DNA of 5,242 nucleotides, taken from assembly GCA_011390455.1 (NCBI GenBank), contig JAABSI010000152.1:1-5242 (forward strand). Direction: 5' to 3'. The position numbers were made by a program, and so were the translations under genes. Shown piece after piece: positions 1-5,242 of this stretch; the first letter of the stretch is position 1, and the number at the start of each line of letters is the position of its first letter. Source of the stretch: Trueperaceae bacterium. Lineage in GTDB: Bacteria; Deinococcota; Deinococci; Deinococcales; Trueperaceae. Below the pieces are notes generated by a model. That model worked only from the letters and a program-made list of their open reading frames with translations, ran no database searches and was not told the origin of the DNA.

Positions 1-186
1 GGGCTGACGCGCGTGGCGCTCAAGCGCGGCTCGCTGGTCGTGAACTCGTCGCAAGGGGGCGGCTCCAAGGACACCTGGGTGCTCGCCGCACCGGGCGAAC
101 GCCCGAGCGACGAAGGGGGTCCGCCGCCGAACGGCGACGGACCCGGCTGGGCGCCGCCGGGTGTGGCGGCCGAGGAGGGGTCCTGA
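1..186 (+). CDS. Circularly permuted ATP-grasp protein, C-terminal end (partial)
   Basis: Only the last 61 codons are in the window; the 5' part lies upstream. The frame reads [20 protein letters not shown] followed by SKDTWVL, which I recognise as the conserved C-terminal end of the circularly permuted ATP-grasp family (DUF404/DUF407 type) that is encoded beside Alpha-E proteins. The family is predicted to use ATP to form amide or peptide bonds, but its substrate is not known. After the conserved DTWVL block there is a tail of about 33 residues rich in Pro, Gly and Glu that looks disordered and is probably lineage-specific. The TGA stop at 184-186 shares its last A with the ATG of the next gene, so the two are very likely one operon and translationally coupled. 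The family call rests on a short segment, but the motif and the neighbour agree. Confidence 0.85.
   Translation, partial: GLTRVALKRGSLVVNSSQGGGSKDTWVLAAPGERPSDEGGPPPNGDGPGWAPPGVAAEEGS
173..178 (+). promoter_or_regulatory. Shine-Dalgarno site of the Alpha-E gene
   Basis: AGGAGG lies 7 bases before the ATG at 186, inside the last codons of the ATP-grasp gene. It supports the ATG at 186 as the true start and shows that the downstream gene can recruit ribosomes as well as being coupled through the overlapping stop and start. Confidence 0.75.
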
Positions 187-1145
187 TGCTCTCGCGGCTC
201 GCCGAAGCGCTCTACTGGTTCGGTCGCTACCTGGAGCGCGCCGAGAACACCGCACGGCTCCTCGACGTCAACTACTACGCGATCGCCGAGGCGCCGCTGG
301 CGCCGTCGGGGCGCGGCATCGTCGCCGAGCAGTGGGCGCCGCTGCTCGCCATCACCGACTCCGACGCCTCGTTCCGGCAGCACTTCGAGCGCGCCGACGC
401 CTCGAGCGTGCCGGCGTGGCTGACCGTCCACCCCGACAACCCCGCCTCGATCCGCTCCTCGCTCACCTTCGCGCGCACCAACGCCCGCACCGTGCGCGAC
501 CGCATCAGCACCGAGATGTGGGAGGCCGTCAACCGCGCCTACCTCGAGCTCGCGAACGGGCGCGACGAAGCGCCCGAGGAGGACGCGCTGCACGACTACT
601 GCATCGCGGTGCGCGACGCCAGCCACCTCGTGCTCGGCATCGCGCACGCCACGCTGCCGCGGGACCTCGGCTGGTACTTCGTGCGCGCGGGCCAATACGT
701 CGAGCGGGCCGACACGATCGTGCGGATGCTGAGCGTCCGCACCCGCCACGACTTCGGCACCGATGCGGTCGCCGCCGGCCTCGAGGCGCACCGGTCGATG
801 GCGATGCTCAAGTCGACCTCGGCCTACGAGGCCTACCGCAAGCGCCATCGCCGCACCCCGACGCGCGAGACGATCGCCGCCTTCCTGCTGCTCGAACCCG
901 AGTTCCCGCGCTCCTTGCGCTACTGTCTGACGATGCTCGACGAGGTGCTCGGCCGGATCGCCGACGCCAACCCCGGCGCCGATCGCGAGGCGCAGCGTCA
1001 GGCCGGTTGGCTCGCGGCGCGCATCGCCTACTGCCCCGACGTGGGCCGCATCCTCGACGACGAGGAGCCCGGCCTGGACGAGCTGCTCGACGGCATCGCA
1101 GCGCTGTCGGACGAGATCGGGCGGACGTACTTCCTGCGCAACTGA
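186..1145 (+). CDS. Alpha-E domain protein (DUF403 family)
   Basis: This 319-residue protein, close to the usual family length, matches the Alpha-E (DUF403) family by its N-terminus [20 protein letters not shown]. The family is all-helical, with conserved Glu/Arg helices, and is nearly always encoded with a circularly permuted ATP-grasp protein and a transglutaminase-like protease. It is proposed to act in forming or modifying a peptide; its reaction has not been established. An internal repeat is visible: GRYLERAENTARLL at residues 13-26 resembles GQYVERADTIVRML at 169-182, with Gly, Tyr, Glu-Arg-Ala, Arg and the final Leu kept in register. No signal peptide or membrane segment is seen, so it is probably cytoplasmic. 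The ATG at 186 overlaps the TGA of the ATP-grasp gene and has a good ribosome site. The TGA stop sits within the left arm of a strong hairpin. The family call is firm; the function is inferred from gene neighbourhood. Confidence 0.93.
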   Translation: MLSRLAEALYWFGRYLERAENTARLLDVNYYAIAEAPLAPSGRGIVAEQWAPLLAITDSDASFRQHFERADASSVPAWLTVHPDNPASIRSSLTFARTNARTVRDRISTEMWEAVNRAYLELANGRDEAPEEDALHDYCIAVRDASHLVLGIAHATLPRDLGWYFVRAGQYVERADTIVRMLSVRTRHDFGTDAVAAGLEAHRSMAMLKSTSAYEAYRKRHRRTPTRETIAAFLLLEPEFPRSLRYCLTMLDEVLGRIADANPGADREAQRQAGWLAARIAYCPDVGRILDDEEPGLDELLDGIAALSDEIGRTYFLRN

Positions 1146-1174
1146 CCGCGCCGCGCTCTATGCGGCGCGGTCAG
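1142..1174. terminator. Hairpin between convergent genes, likely bidirectional terminator
   Basis: CTGACCGCGCCGC (1142-1154) and GCGGCGCGGTCAG (1162-1174) are perfect inverted repeats, giving a 13-bp, almost all-GC stem with a 7-base loop (GCTCTAT). It lies at the junction of two convergent genes: its left arm contains the stop codon of the Alpha-E gene, and it ends 15 bp before the transglutaminase stop (complement of 1190-1192). There is no U-tract on either strand, as is common for hairpins ending high-GC actinobacterial transcripts. The symmetry would let it serve both strands. Termination itself is inferred. Confidence 0.7.
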
Positions 1175-1189
1175 CGCTCGCTCCCGGCG

Positions 1190-2092
1190 CTACCGCTCCT
1201 CGGCGAGCGACTCGTCGAGCACCGCCACGCCCACCGCGCGCGGCGCCGCGCCCGCCGGCGCGTGGCGCACGCGCACGGTGACGTCGAGCGTCCCCGCCCC
1301 GCCGCCGCGGCGCAGCCCCCGGACCGGCGGCACGTCGTCGTAGTCGCGGCCGACGCCCATCTTCACGTGCGCCTCCCCCACCGGGATGCCGTTGGTGGGG
1401 TCGTAGCCGACCCAGCCGTTGCCGGGCAGGAAGACCTCGACCCATGCGTGCGAACCCTCGCTGCCGAGGAGCGTCTCGCGGGAGTGCGGGTGCGGATGGA
1501 CGTAGCCCGAGACGTAGCGCGCCGGGATCCCGGCCATGCGGCACAGCGCCAGCATCGCGTGGGCGTAATCCTGGCAGACGCCCGCGCCGGCCGCGACGAA
1601 GTCGGCCAGCGACGTGTCGACCTGGGTGGCGTTGGGGGCGTAGCGGAAGCGATCGCGCAGGTAGCGGTTGAGATCGAAGACGTACGCGACCAACCCGGCG
1701 CCGGGGTCGAGCGGCGTGGTGCCGAGGAGGCGCGACCAGTCGCGGTCGAGCGGCACGCGCACCGTGGGCGCGAGGAACTCGAAGAGCCGGTGGCGCAGCC
1801 CGGGCAGCACGTTGGCGGGCACCTCGACGGGCTCGGGGACGGGGTACGTCTCCACCGTCGACGTGGCGGAGATCGAGAGCGCCACGTGCGGTTGCGGGAT
1901 GTGGAACTGGTGGATCAGGTTGCCCGACGCGTCGCGGTGGCTGCGCAGCTCGACGACCGGATCGACCTTGAGCGAGAAGGCGTGCAGCGTCTGGCGGTAG
2001 TCGTCGTTGGGCCGCAGGCACAGCTGGTTGAAGGAGTCCCAAGCGGGTTCCTCGTAGCCGTACCGGGTGACGTGCGTGATGCGAAGGAGCAC
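1190..2092 (-). CDS. Transglutaminase-like cysteine protease family protein
   Basis: From the GTG at 2092 this gives a 300-residue protein with the usual two-part layout of the bacterial family. An N-terminal beta-rich region (about residues 1-80, LLRITHVTRYGYEEPAWDSF) matches the bacterial transglutaminase-like N-terminal domain. A transglutaminase core (about 140-245) follows. The core shows the triad Cys173 in GAGVCQDYAHA, His215 in GSHAWVEVF and Asp231 in GYDPTNG, then the family's terminal signature GRDYDDVPPVRG. These proteins usually act as peptidases or amidases rather than cross-linkers. Relatives accompany ATP-grasp/Alpha-E pairs and may trim or transfer the product. Here the gene faces the pair instead of following it. 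No signal peptide is evident. The start is uncertain: an in-frame TTG at 2101 adds three residues and has only a weak GGGG upstream. The GTG gives the N-terminus usual for the family and could be leaderless, with TACCTT (complement of 2100-2105) as its -10 box. Confidence 0.92.
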   Translation of the reverse strand: MLLRITHVTRYGYEEPAWDSFNQLCLRPNDDYRQTLHAFSLKVDPVVELRSHRDASGNLIHQFHIPQPHVALSISATSTVETYPVPEPVEVPANVLPGLRHRLFEFLAPTVRVPLDRDWSRLLGTTPLDPGAGLVAYVFDLNRYLRDRFRYAPNATQVDTSLADFVAAGAGVCQDYAHAMLALCRMAGIPARYVSGYVHPHPHSRETLLGSEGSHAWVEVFLPGNGWVGYDPTNGIPVGEAHVKMGVGRDYDDVPPVRGLRRGGGAGTLDVTVRVRHAPAGAAPRAVGVAVLDESLAEER

Positions 2093-2157
2093 GGATCTCA
2101 AGGTACCCCGCGACCGAGGTTACGGACGCTCGCACGAGCCTCGGCGTAGCGTCGCGC
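2093..2157. promoter_or_regulatory. Divergent promoter region
   Basis: These 65 bp separate the divergently read transglutaminase and SDR genes and must hold the promoter of each unless transcription comes from elsewhere. On the plus strand TAGCGT (2147-2152) fits a TANNNT -10 box and ends 5 bases before the SDR ATG; with no Shine-Dalgarno sequence present, that spacing suggests a leaderless message. On the minus strand TACCTT (complement of 2100-2105) ends 7 bases before the GTG. No convincing -35 box is seen on either strand, so both assignments are weak. Confidence 0.35.
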
Positions 2158-2871
2158 ATGGACACGACGCACCCCCTCCCCACCGGCGGCCTCGCCGTCG
2201 TCTTCGGCGCCTCCGGCGCCATCGGCGGCGCGCTCGTCGACCGCTTGCGCGCCGACCCCCGCTTCGCCGAGGTCCTCGCCTTCGCCCGCTCCGGCGACCC
2301 CGCGGTCGACGTCACCGACGAGGCGAGCGTCGCCGAGGCGGCCGCGGCGATCCAGGCCACGGGCCTCGAACCGCGGCTGGTGGTCGTCGCCACCGGCTTC
2401 CTGCACGGCGACGGCCAGCAGCCCGAGAAGACCTGGCGGCACCTGGACGGCGCCGCGCTCGCGCGCAGCTTCGCGGTCAACGCGATCGGCCCCGCGCTGG
2501 TGATGAAGCACGTGATGCCGTTGCTGCCGCGCGACGGGCGCAGCGTCTTCGCCGTGCTGTCGGCCCGCGCGGCGAGCGTGAGCGAGAACCGGATCGGTGG
2601 CTGGTACGGCTACCGCGCCTCCAAGGCGGCCCTCAACCAGCTGATGCGCAGCGCGGCCGCCGAGCTCGGCCGCCGCAGCAAGGAGTCGGTCTGCGTGGCG
2701 CTGCACCCGGGCCACGTCGAGAGCGCGCTCTCGGCGCCCTTCGGGGCGGCCGGCAACCGCTCGTACGCGCCGGACGAGGCGGCGACGAACCTGCTGTCGG
2801 TGCTCGACGGGCTCGCGCCGGCGGACACGGGTGGGTTCTACGACGAGACCGGGGCGGCGATCGACTGGTGA
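2158..2871 (+). CDS. Short-chain dehydrogenase/reductase, C-factor-like
   Basis: This 237-residue protein is a classical-type short-chain dehydrogenase/reductase with a single Rossmann domain and no added domains. The dinucleotide-binding loop GASGAIG is at residues 17-23. The structural Asn is N109 in FAVNAIGP. The catalytic pair is Tyr152 and Lys156 in YRASK, with Ser140 the most likely catalytic Ser by spacing. The GGWYGYRASKAALNQ segment is characteristic of the C-factor (CsgA-like) branch. The usual NNAG after beta-4 is replaced by VVATGF, as in other members of this branch. The reaction would be NAD(P)-dependent oxidation or reduction of an unknown small substrate in the cytoplasm. Acidic Asp51 follows beta-3 rather than beta-2, so cofactor preference cannot be read safely. 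The gene seems to form its own transcription unit: it diverges from the transglutaminase and is followed by hairpins and a new promoter. The ATG at 2158 lacks a ribosome site and may be leaderless. Confidence 0.92.
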   Translation: MDTTHPLPTGGLAVVFGASGAIGGALVDRLRADPRFAEVLAFARSGDPAVDVTDEASVAEAAAAIQATGLEPRLVVVATGFLHGDGQQPEKTWRHLDGAALARSFAVNAIGPALVMKHVMPLLPRDGRSVFAVLSARAASVSENRIGGWYGYRASKAALNQLMRSAAAELGRRSKESVCVALHPGHVESALSAPFGAAGNRSYAPDEAATNLLSVLDGLAPADTGGFYDETGAAIDW

Positions 2872-2892
2872 CGGCGCGGCCAGCGGTTTAGG

Positions 2893-2910
2893 GGGCGACG
2901 GGGATCGCCC
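2893..2910 (+). terminator. Short hairpin after the SDR gene
   Basis: GGGCGA (2893-2898) and TCGCCC (2905-2910) form a 6-bp GC-rich stem with a 6-base loop, beginning 21 bp after the SDR stop. There is no U-tract. It could be a weak terminator on its own or act with the larger hairpin just downstream; in DNA this rich in G and C a 6-bp stem may also be chance. Confidence 0.3.
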
Positions 2911-2917
2911 GGAACGA

Positions 2918-2951
2918 GCGGCGGAACGTCCGAAACCCGACGGTCCGCCGC
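2918..2951. terminator. Larger intergenic hairpin, probable SDR terminator
   Basis: GCGGCGGA (2918-2925) pairs with TCCGCCGC (2944-2951). Inside, after one A-G mismatch, CGTC (2927-2930) pairs with GACG (2939-2942) around an 8-base loop, giving 12 base pairs in all. It lies 46 bp after the SDR stop and 35 bp before the -35 box of the next gene, which suits a terminator insulating the two units. No U-tract follows. A role as a protein-binding site upstream of the VWA-macro promoter is a possible alternative. Confidence 0.45.
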
Positions 2952-2986
2952 AGCTCCATGAATCCTGATGCCAATCCGTGCTGCTA

Positions 2987-3015
2987 TTGACAAGGACAAC
3001 TGTAGCTCGTACTCT
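2987..3015 (+). promoter_or_regulatory. Predicted promoter of the VWA-macro / ADP-ribosylglycohydrolase operon
   Basis: TTGACA at 2987-2992 is a perfect match to the vegetative -35 consensus. After an ideal 17-base gap, TACTCT at 3010-3015 fits the TANNNT form of a -10 box. The boxes sit in the most AT-rich patch of the window (about 2955-3015), as expected for an opening promoter in such GC-rich DNA. Transcription would start near 3022, leaving a leader of about 115 bases before the ATG at 3137. A GACAA direct repeat with 6-base phasing (2989-2993 and 2995-2999) lies between the boxes and might be contacted by a regulator; that part is speculative. Confidence 0.65.
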
Positions 3016-3101
3016 GGGGGCATCCACCCCGCCGCCCTCGGGCGCGGCGCCTCGACCCACCACCGCCCAGCGCGCTCCCCGACGGTCGCCGCTCGCCGAC
3101 G

Positions 3102-3136
3102 CCCCATGGGGACCCCCATGCCCGAAGGAGCCCCCC
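3102..3136 (+). promoter_or_regulatory. Ribosome binding site and C-run/ATG leader of the VWA-macro gene
   Basis: GAAGGAG at 3124-3130 lies 6 bases before the ATG at 3137 and fixes that start. Three runs of C followed by ATG come in quick succession: CCCCATG (3102-3108), CCCCCATG (3113-3120) and CCCCCCATG (3131-3139). The first two ATGs are in frame with each other but not with the VWA-macro gene. ATGGGG at 3106-3111 could pair with CCCCAT at 3133-3138, a structure that would put the ribosome site in its loop and part of the start codon in its stem. The ribosome site is clear; the regulatory folding is conjecture. Confidence 0.6.
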
Positions 3137-5020
3137 ATGACCGACGCCCCCCTTCCGACCCCCACCGTCGAGCTCCTCCTCGAGCGGGGCGCCGCGCCCG
3201 CCGACGGGGGGCGCGTCCCGGCGCTCGTCCGCCTGGCGGTCGACTTCCCCGCCGCCGAGCGCGATCGCCGAGCGCTGGCGCTCGCCGTGGTCGTCGACGC
3301 CTCGGGCTCGATGCACGGCGCGCCGCTGGAGCACGCGCGCCGCTCCGCCGAGGCGGCGGTCCTGGCGCTGCGCGACGGGGACCACGTGGCCATCGTCGCG
3401 TTCGACGGGGTGGTCGCCGTGCCGGTCGCCGCCACCAAGGTCGGTGGCGACCGGAGCGCGATCGCCGCCGCCATCCGTGGCATCGACGCAGGCGGCTCGA
3501 CGGCGCTGCACGCCGGCTGGGCGGAGGGGGTCGGCCAGGCGCTCGCGCCGGCCGGCGTCGACGGGCTCCGCCGCGTCGTGGTGTTGTCCGACGGCCACGC
3601 GAACGTGGGCGTCCGTGCGCCCGAGGCGATCGCCCGCGACGTCGCGGCGGCGGCCGGCGACGGCGTCGCCACCAGCACGATCGGCCTGGGGCGCAACGTC
3701 GACGAACGGCTCCTGGGGGCGATGGCCGAGGCCGGCGGCGGCTCGTTCACGTTCGTCGAGACGCCCGCGCAACTCGACGGGCTCTTCGAGACGGAGCTGG
3801 CCGGGCTGTCGGCCCTGCGCGGTCGCCAGGTGCGGCTGAGCTTCCATGGTGCGGGGGCCCGCTTCGTCGGCGCCGGCGCCGGCGCCCGGGCGCACGACGG
3901 CGTGCTCCACCTCCCGGACCTGATCGCCGGACTCCCGCGATCGGTGTGGGTGACCGTCGAGATCGACCCCGACCTGGCCGCGCTGCCGCCGCTGCGCTTG
4001 ACCTGGGACGACGCGCTCGCCGGCGCCCCCGCGCACCTGAGCGCGCCGTTGACCGCACCGGTGGTCCCGGCAGCGGAGCTCGAGGCACGACCGGTCGACG
4101 CGGCGGTGGCGGCGGCCCAGCGCGCCGCGGACCTCGCCCAGCGGGTCGCCGAGATCGAGAAGCTCGTCGGCGGCGGCGACCTCTTCGGCGCCGAGGCCTC
4201 CCTCGTCGGCCTCCACCGCGAGGTCGACGCATGGCCGGCGAGCCCGGCCCGCGACGCGCGGCGCGCCGAACTGAACCAGCTCCTCGGCACCGTGCGCAGC
4301 GGCGACGCGCGGATGGCCGAGAAGCGCGCCTACGCCTCGCGCTTCGGGCTCGAACGGGGCGACCTGCGGGCGGAGAAGGAGCGTTTGCTCGACCACGAGC
4401 GCGCCTGGACCCGCGCGCACCGAGCCGCCCGCGGGCCACGGGCCCGGAACGTGCCGGTGGCCTCCCACGACGTCCCGCGCCTCGGCGCCGGCCCCGTCAC
4501 CCTCGAACTGGTGATCGGCGACCTGACCGAGCAAGCGGTCGACCTGCTCGTCAACGCGAGCGACGAGCGCCTGAGCGGTGGCGGCGGCGTCGACGCCGCC
4601 GTCCACCGCCGCGCGGGGCCGGAGCTGGCCGCCGCCTGCGCGGCCCATGGCCCGCTCGGTGCCGGCCAGGCTGCGCTCACCCCCGGCTTCCGACTGCCGG
4701 CCGCGCACGTGGCGCACGTGGCCACGCGCCCATGGCGCGGCGGTGCGGCGCAGGAACTCGAGCGGTTGCGGGCCGCGTACGACGCGGCGTTCGCCGCCGG
4801 CCGCGCGCTGCACGCACGCTCGGTCGCGCTCCCCGCCATCGGCACCGGCGCGTACGGCTACCCGATCGAAGCCGCCACCGACGTCGCGGTCGCGGCGGCC
4901 CTCGAAGCGGCGCAGCACGACGCCGGGCTCGCCCTCGTGCGCTTCGTGGTGGCCGACCCCGCGACGGCCGCCGCCTACGGCCAGGCGCTCGCGGCCCAGG
5001 CCACCGCGGTGGCCGCGTGA
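3137..5020 (+). CDS. VWA domain - macro domain fusion protein
   Basis: The protein has 627 residues. A von Willebrand A domain fills about residues 46-225, with a complete metal-binding MIDAS: D54-x-S56-x-S58 in DASGSM, T122 in GGST and D152 in SDG. A beta-rich segment (226-295) and charged helical segments (about 318-430) follow; [15 protein letters not shown] resembles the C-terminal end of stand-alone actinobacterial VWA proteins, so the first 430 residues look like a whole VWA protein. A short linker leads to a macro domain (about 454-617) of MacroD type: [33 protein letters not shown] and [11 protein letters not shown]. Macro domains bind ADP-ribose and some remove it from proteins; VWA domains bind protein partners through a metal ion. 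D486 and H490 match catalytic-site residues of MacroD1, but the usual Asn is Asp476. No signal peptide or membrane segment is seen. The start at 3137 has a good ribosome site. The stop overlaps the next gene, an ADP-ribosylglycohydrolase, which supports an ADP-ribose role. Physiological target unknown. Confidence 0.93.
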   Translation: MTDAPLPTPTVELLLERGAAPADGGRVPALVRLAVDFPAAERDRRALALAVVVDASGSMHGAPLEHARRSAEAAVLALRDGDHVAIVAFDGVVAVPVAATKVGGDRSAIAAAIRGIDAGGSTALHAGWAEGVGQALAPAGVDGLRRVVVLSDGHANVGVRAPEAIARDVAAAAGDGVATSTIGLGRNVDERLLGAMAEAGGGSFTFVETPAQLDGLFETELAGLSALRGRQVRLSFHGAGARFVGAGAGARAHDGVLHLPDLIAGLPRSVWVTVEIDPDLAALPPLRLTWDDALAGAPAHLSAPLTAPVVPAAELEARPVDAAVAAAQRAADLAQRVAEIEKLVGGGDLFGAEASLVGLHREVDAWPASPARDARRAELNQLLGTVRSGDARMAEKRAYASRFGLERGDLRAEKERLLDHERAWTRAHRAARGPRARNVPVASHDVPRLGAGPVTLELVIGDLTEQAVDLLVNASDERLSGGGGVDAAVHRRAGPELAAACAAHGPLGAGQAALTPGFRLPAAHVAHVATRPWRGGAAQELERLRAAYDAAFAAGRALHARSVALPAIGTGAYGYPIEAATDVAVAAALEAAQHDAGLALVRFVVADPATAAAYGQALAAQATAVAA

Positions 5021-5242
5021 CCGACGTCGCGGCGCACGCGTTCGGCCCCGTCGACCCCGACCGCGTCCGCGGCGCCTTCCTCGGCCTGGCCGTCGGCGAC
5101 GCGGTCGGCACCACCCTGGAGTTCCAGCGCCCCGGCACCTTCGAGCCGCTGACCGACCTGGTGGGGGGCGGACCGTTCCGGCTGCCGGCCGGCGCCTGGA
5201 CCGACGACACCTCGATGGCCGCCTGCCTCGCGGAGAGCTTGA
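5017..5242 (+). CDS. ADP-ribosylglycohydrolase (DraG/ARH family), N-terminal part
   Basis: The first 75 codons are present and the gene runs off the window. Family signatures are clear: [19 protein letters not shown] at residues 18-36 and GAWTDDTSM at 59-67. In ADP-ribosylglycohydrolases the T62-D63-D64 triplet helps bind the two magnesium ions that activate removal of ADP-ribose from proteins (Arg-linked in DraG and ARH1, other linkages in other members). The GTG at 5017 overlaps the TGA of the VWA-macro gene (GTGA, 5017-5020), so the two should be translated together; there is no good ribosome site of its own. The reading frame is also open far upstream, but there it gives only Arg/Pro-rich shadow protein, so the overlap GTG is the sensible start. 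The substrate linkage cannot be told from this fragment. Encoded directly behind a macro domain, it probably removes or processes the ADP-ribose mark that the macro domain recognises. Confidence 0.92.
   Translation, partial: MTDVAAHAFGPVDPDRVRGAFLGLAVGDAVGTTLEFQRPGTFEPLTDLVGGGPFRLPAGAWTDDTSMAACLAESL

Noticed and set aside
161..2149. Long plus-strand open frame of 662 codons covering the Alpha-E gene and running antisense to the transglutaminase gene
   Set aside because: The translation is Arg/Ala-rich low-complexity sequence with no family motif. It is a by-product of stop-poor GC-rich DNA and overlaps two well-supported genes.
2110..2157. A -35 box for the SDR promoter (TTACGG at 2120-2125)
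   Set aside because: The gap to the TAGCGT -10 candidate is 21 bases, too long for a normal promoter, so no -35 box is claimed.
2978..3136. Upstream in-frame extension of the VWA-macro gene from a GTG at 2978, adding 53 residues
   Set aside because: The extension would start upstream of the predicted -35 box, has Pro/Arg-rich content and no ribosome site, whereas the ATG at 3137 has GAAGGAG at good spacing and begins a normal VWA N-terminus.
2098..4290. Very long minus-strand open frame of 730 codons opposite the SDR and VWA-macro genes
   Set aside because: It is antisense to two genes with clear catalytic and metal-binding motifs, and its own product is Ser/Arg/Ala-rich with no recognisable domain.
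2984..4918. Minus-strand open frame of 644 codons opposite the VWA-macro gene
   Set aside because: It is rich in Arg, Gly and Val with no domain, and follows the codon bias of the opposite strand; a shadow frame.
3106..5016. Open frame from the ATG at 3106 that runs without an evident stop into the ADP-ribosylglycohydrolase frame
   Set aside because: I considered a long N-terminal extension of the hydrolase. The translation before 5017 is Arg/Pro-rich shadow of the VWA-macro gene, while family similarity begins shortly after the overlapping GTG.
1..5242. tRNA or rRNA genes, CRISPR arrays, insertion sequences, attachment sites
   Set aside because: None of their signatures were seen: no spaced direct repeats, no terminal inverted repeats beside a transposase, and coding genes leave only short gaps, the largest being 265 bp.

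Overview
This is a very GC-rich, densely coding window with short intergenic gaps, GTG starts, 4-base stop/start overlaps, few U-tracts and at least one apparently leaderless gene. That style, together with the gene families, suggests a high-GC actinomycete, possibly a deep-branching class such as Acidimicrobiia or Thermoleophilia. The lineage is an inference from composition and gene content only.

Region 1 (1-2092) is the known but biochemically unresolved ATP-grasp / Alpha-E / transglutaminase cluster. The window opens in the C-terminal end of a circularly permuted ATP-grasp protein, whose stop overlaps the start of an Alpha-E (DUF403) gene. A transglutaminase-like protease gene with an intact Cys-His-Asp triad converges on them from the minus strand. 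The two convergent stops are separated by 44 bp holding a perfect 13-bp hairpin. These families are thought to make and process a peptide or amide-linked product; the substrate is unknown.

Region 2 (2093-2951) has a 65-bp divergent promoter region and a stand-alone short-chain dehydrogenase of the C-factor type. It is followed by hairpins that may terminate its transcript.

Region 3 (2952-5242) is the most interesting part. A local AT-richer patch carries a perfect TTGACA -35 box and a plausible -10 box. It precedes a gene encoding an unusual fusion of an N-terminal von Willebrand factor A (VWA) domain with an intact MIDAS, a helical linker region and a C-terminal MacroD-like macro domain. 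The gene's stop overlaps (GTGA) the start of an ADP-ribosylglycohydrolase gene cut off by the window end. A macro domain and an ADP-ribosylglycohydrolase both act on ADP-ribose, so the pair looks like a translationally coupled ADP-ribose sensing or removal module with a VWA scaffold. The macro domain has Asp where MacroD enzymes have a catalytic Asn, so it may be a reader or an altered hydrolase. No RNA genes, mobile elements or CRISPR arrays were seen.
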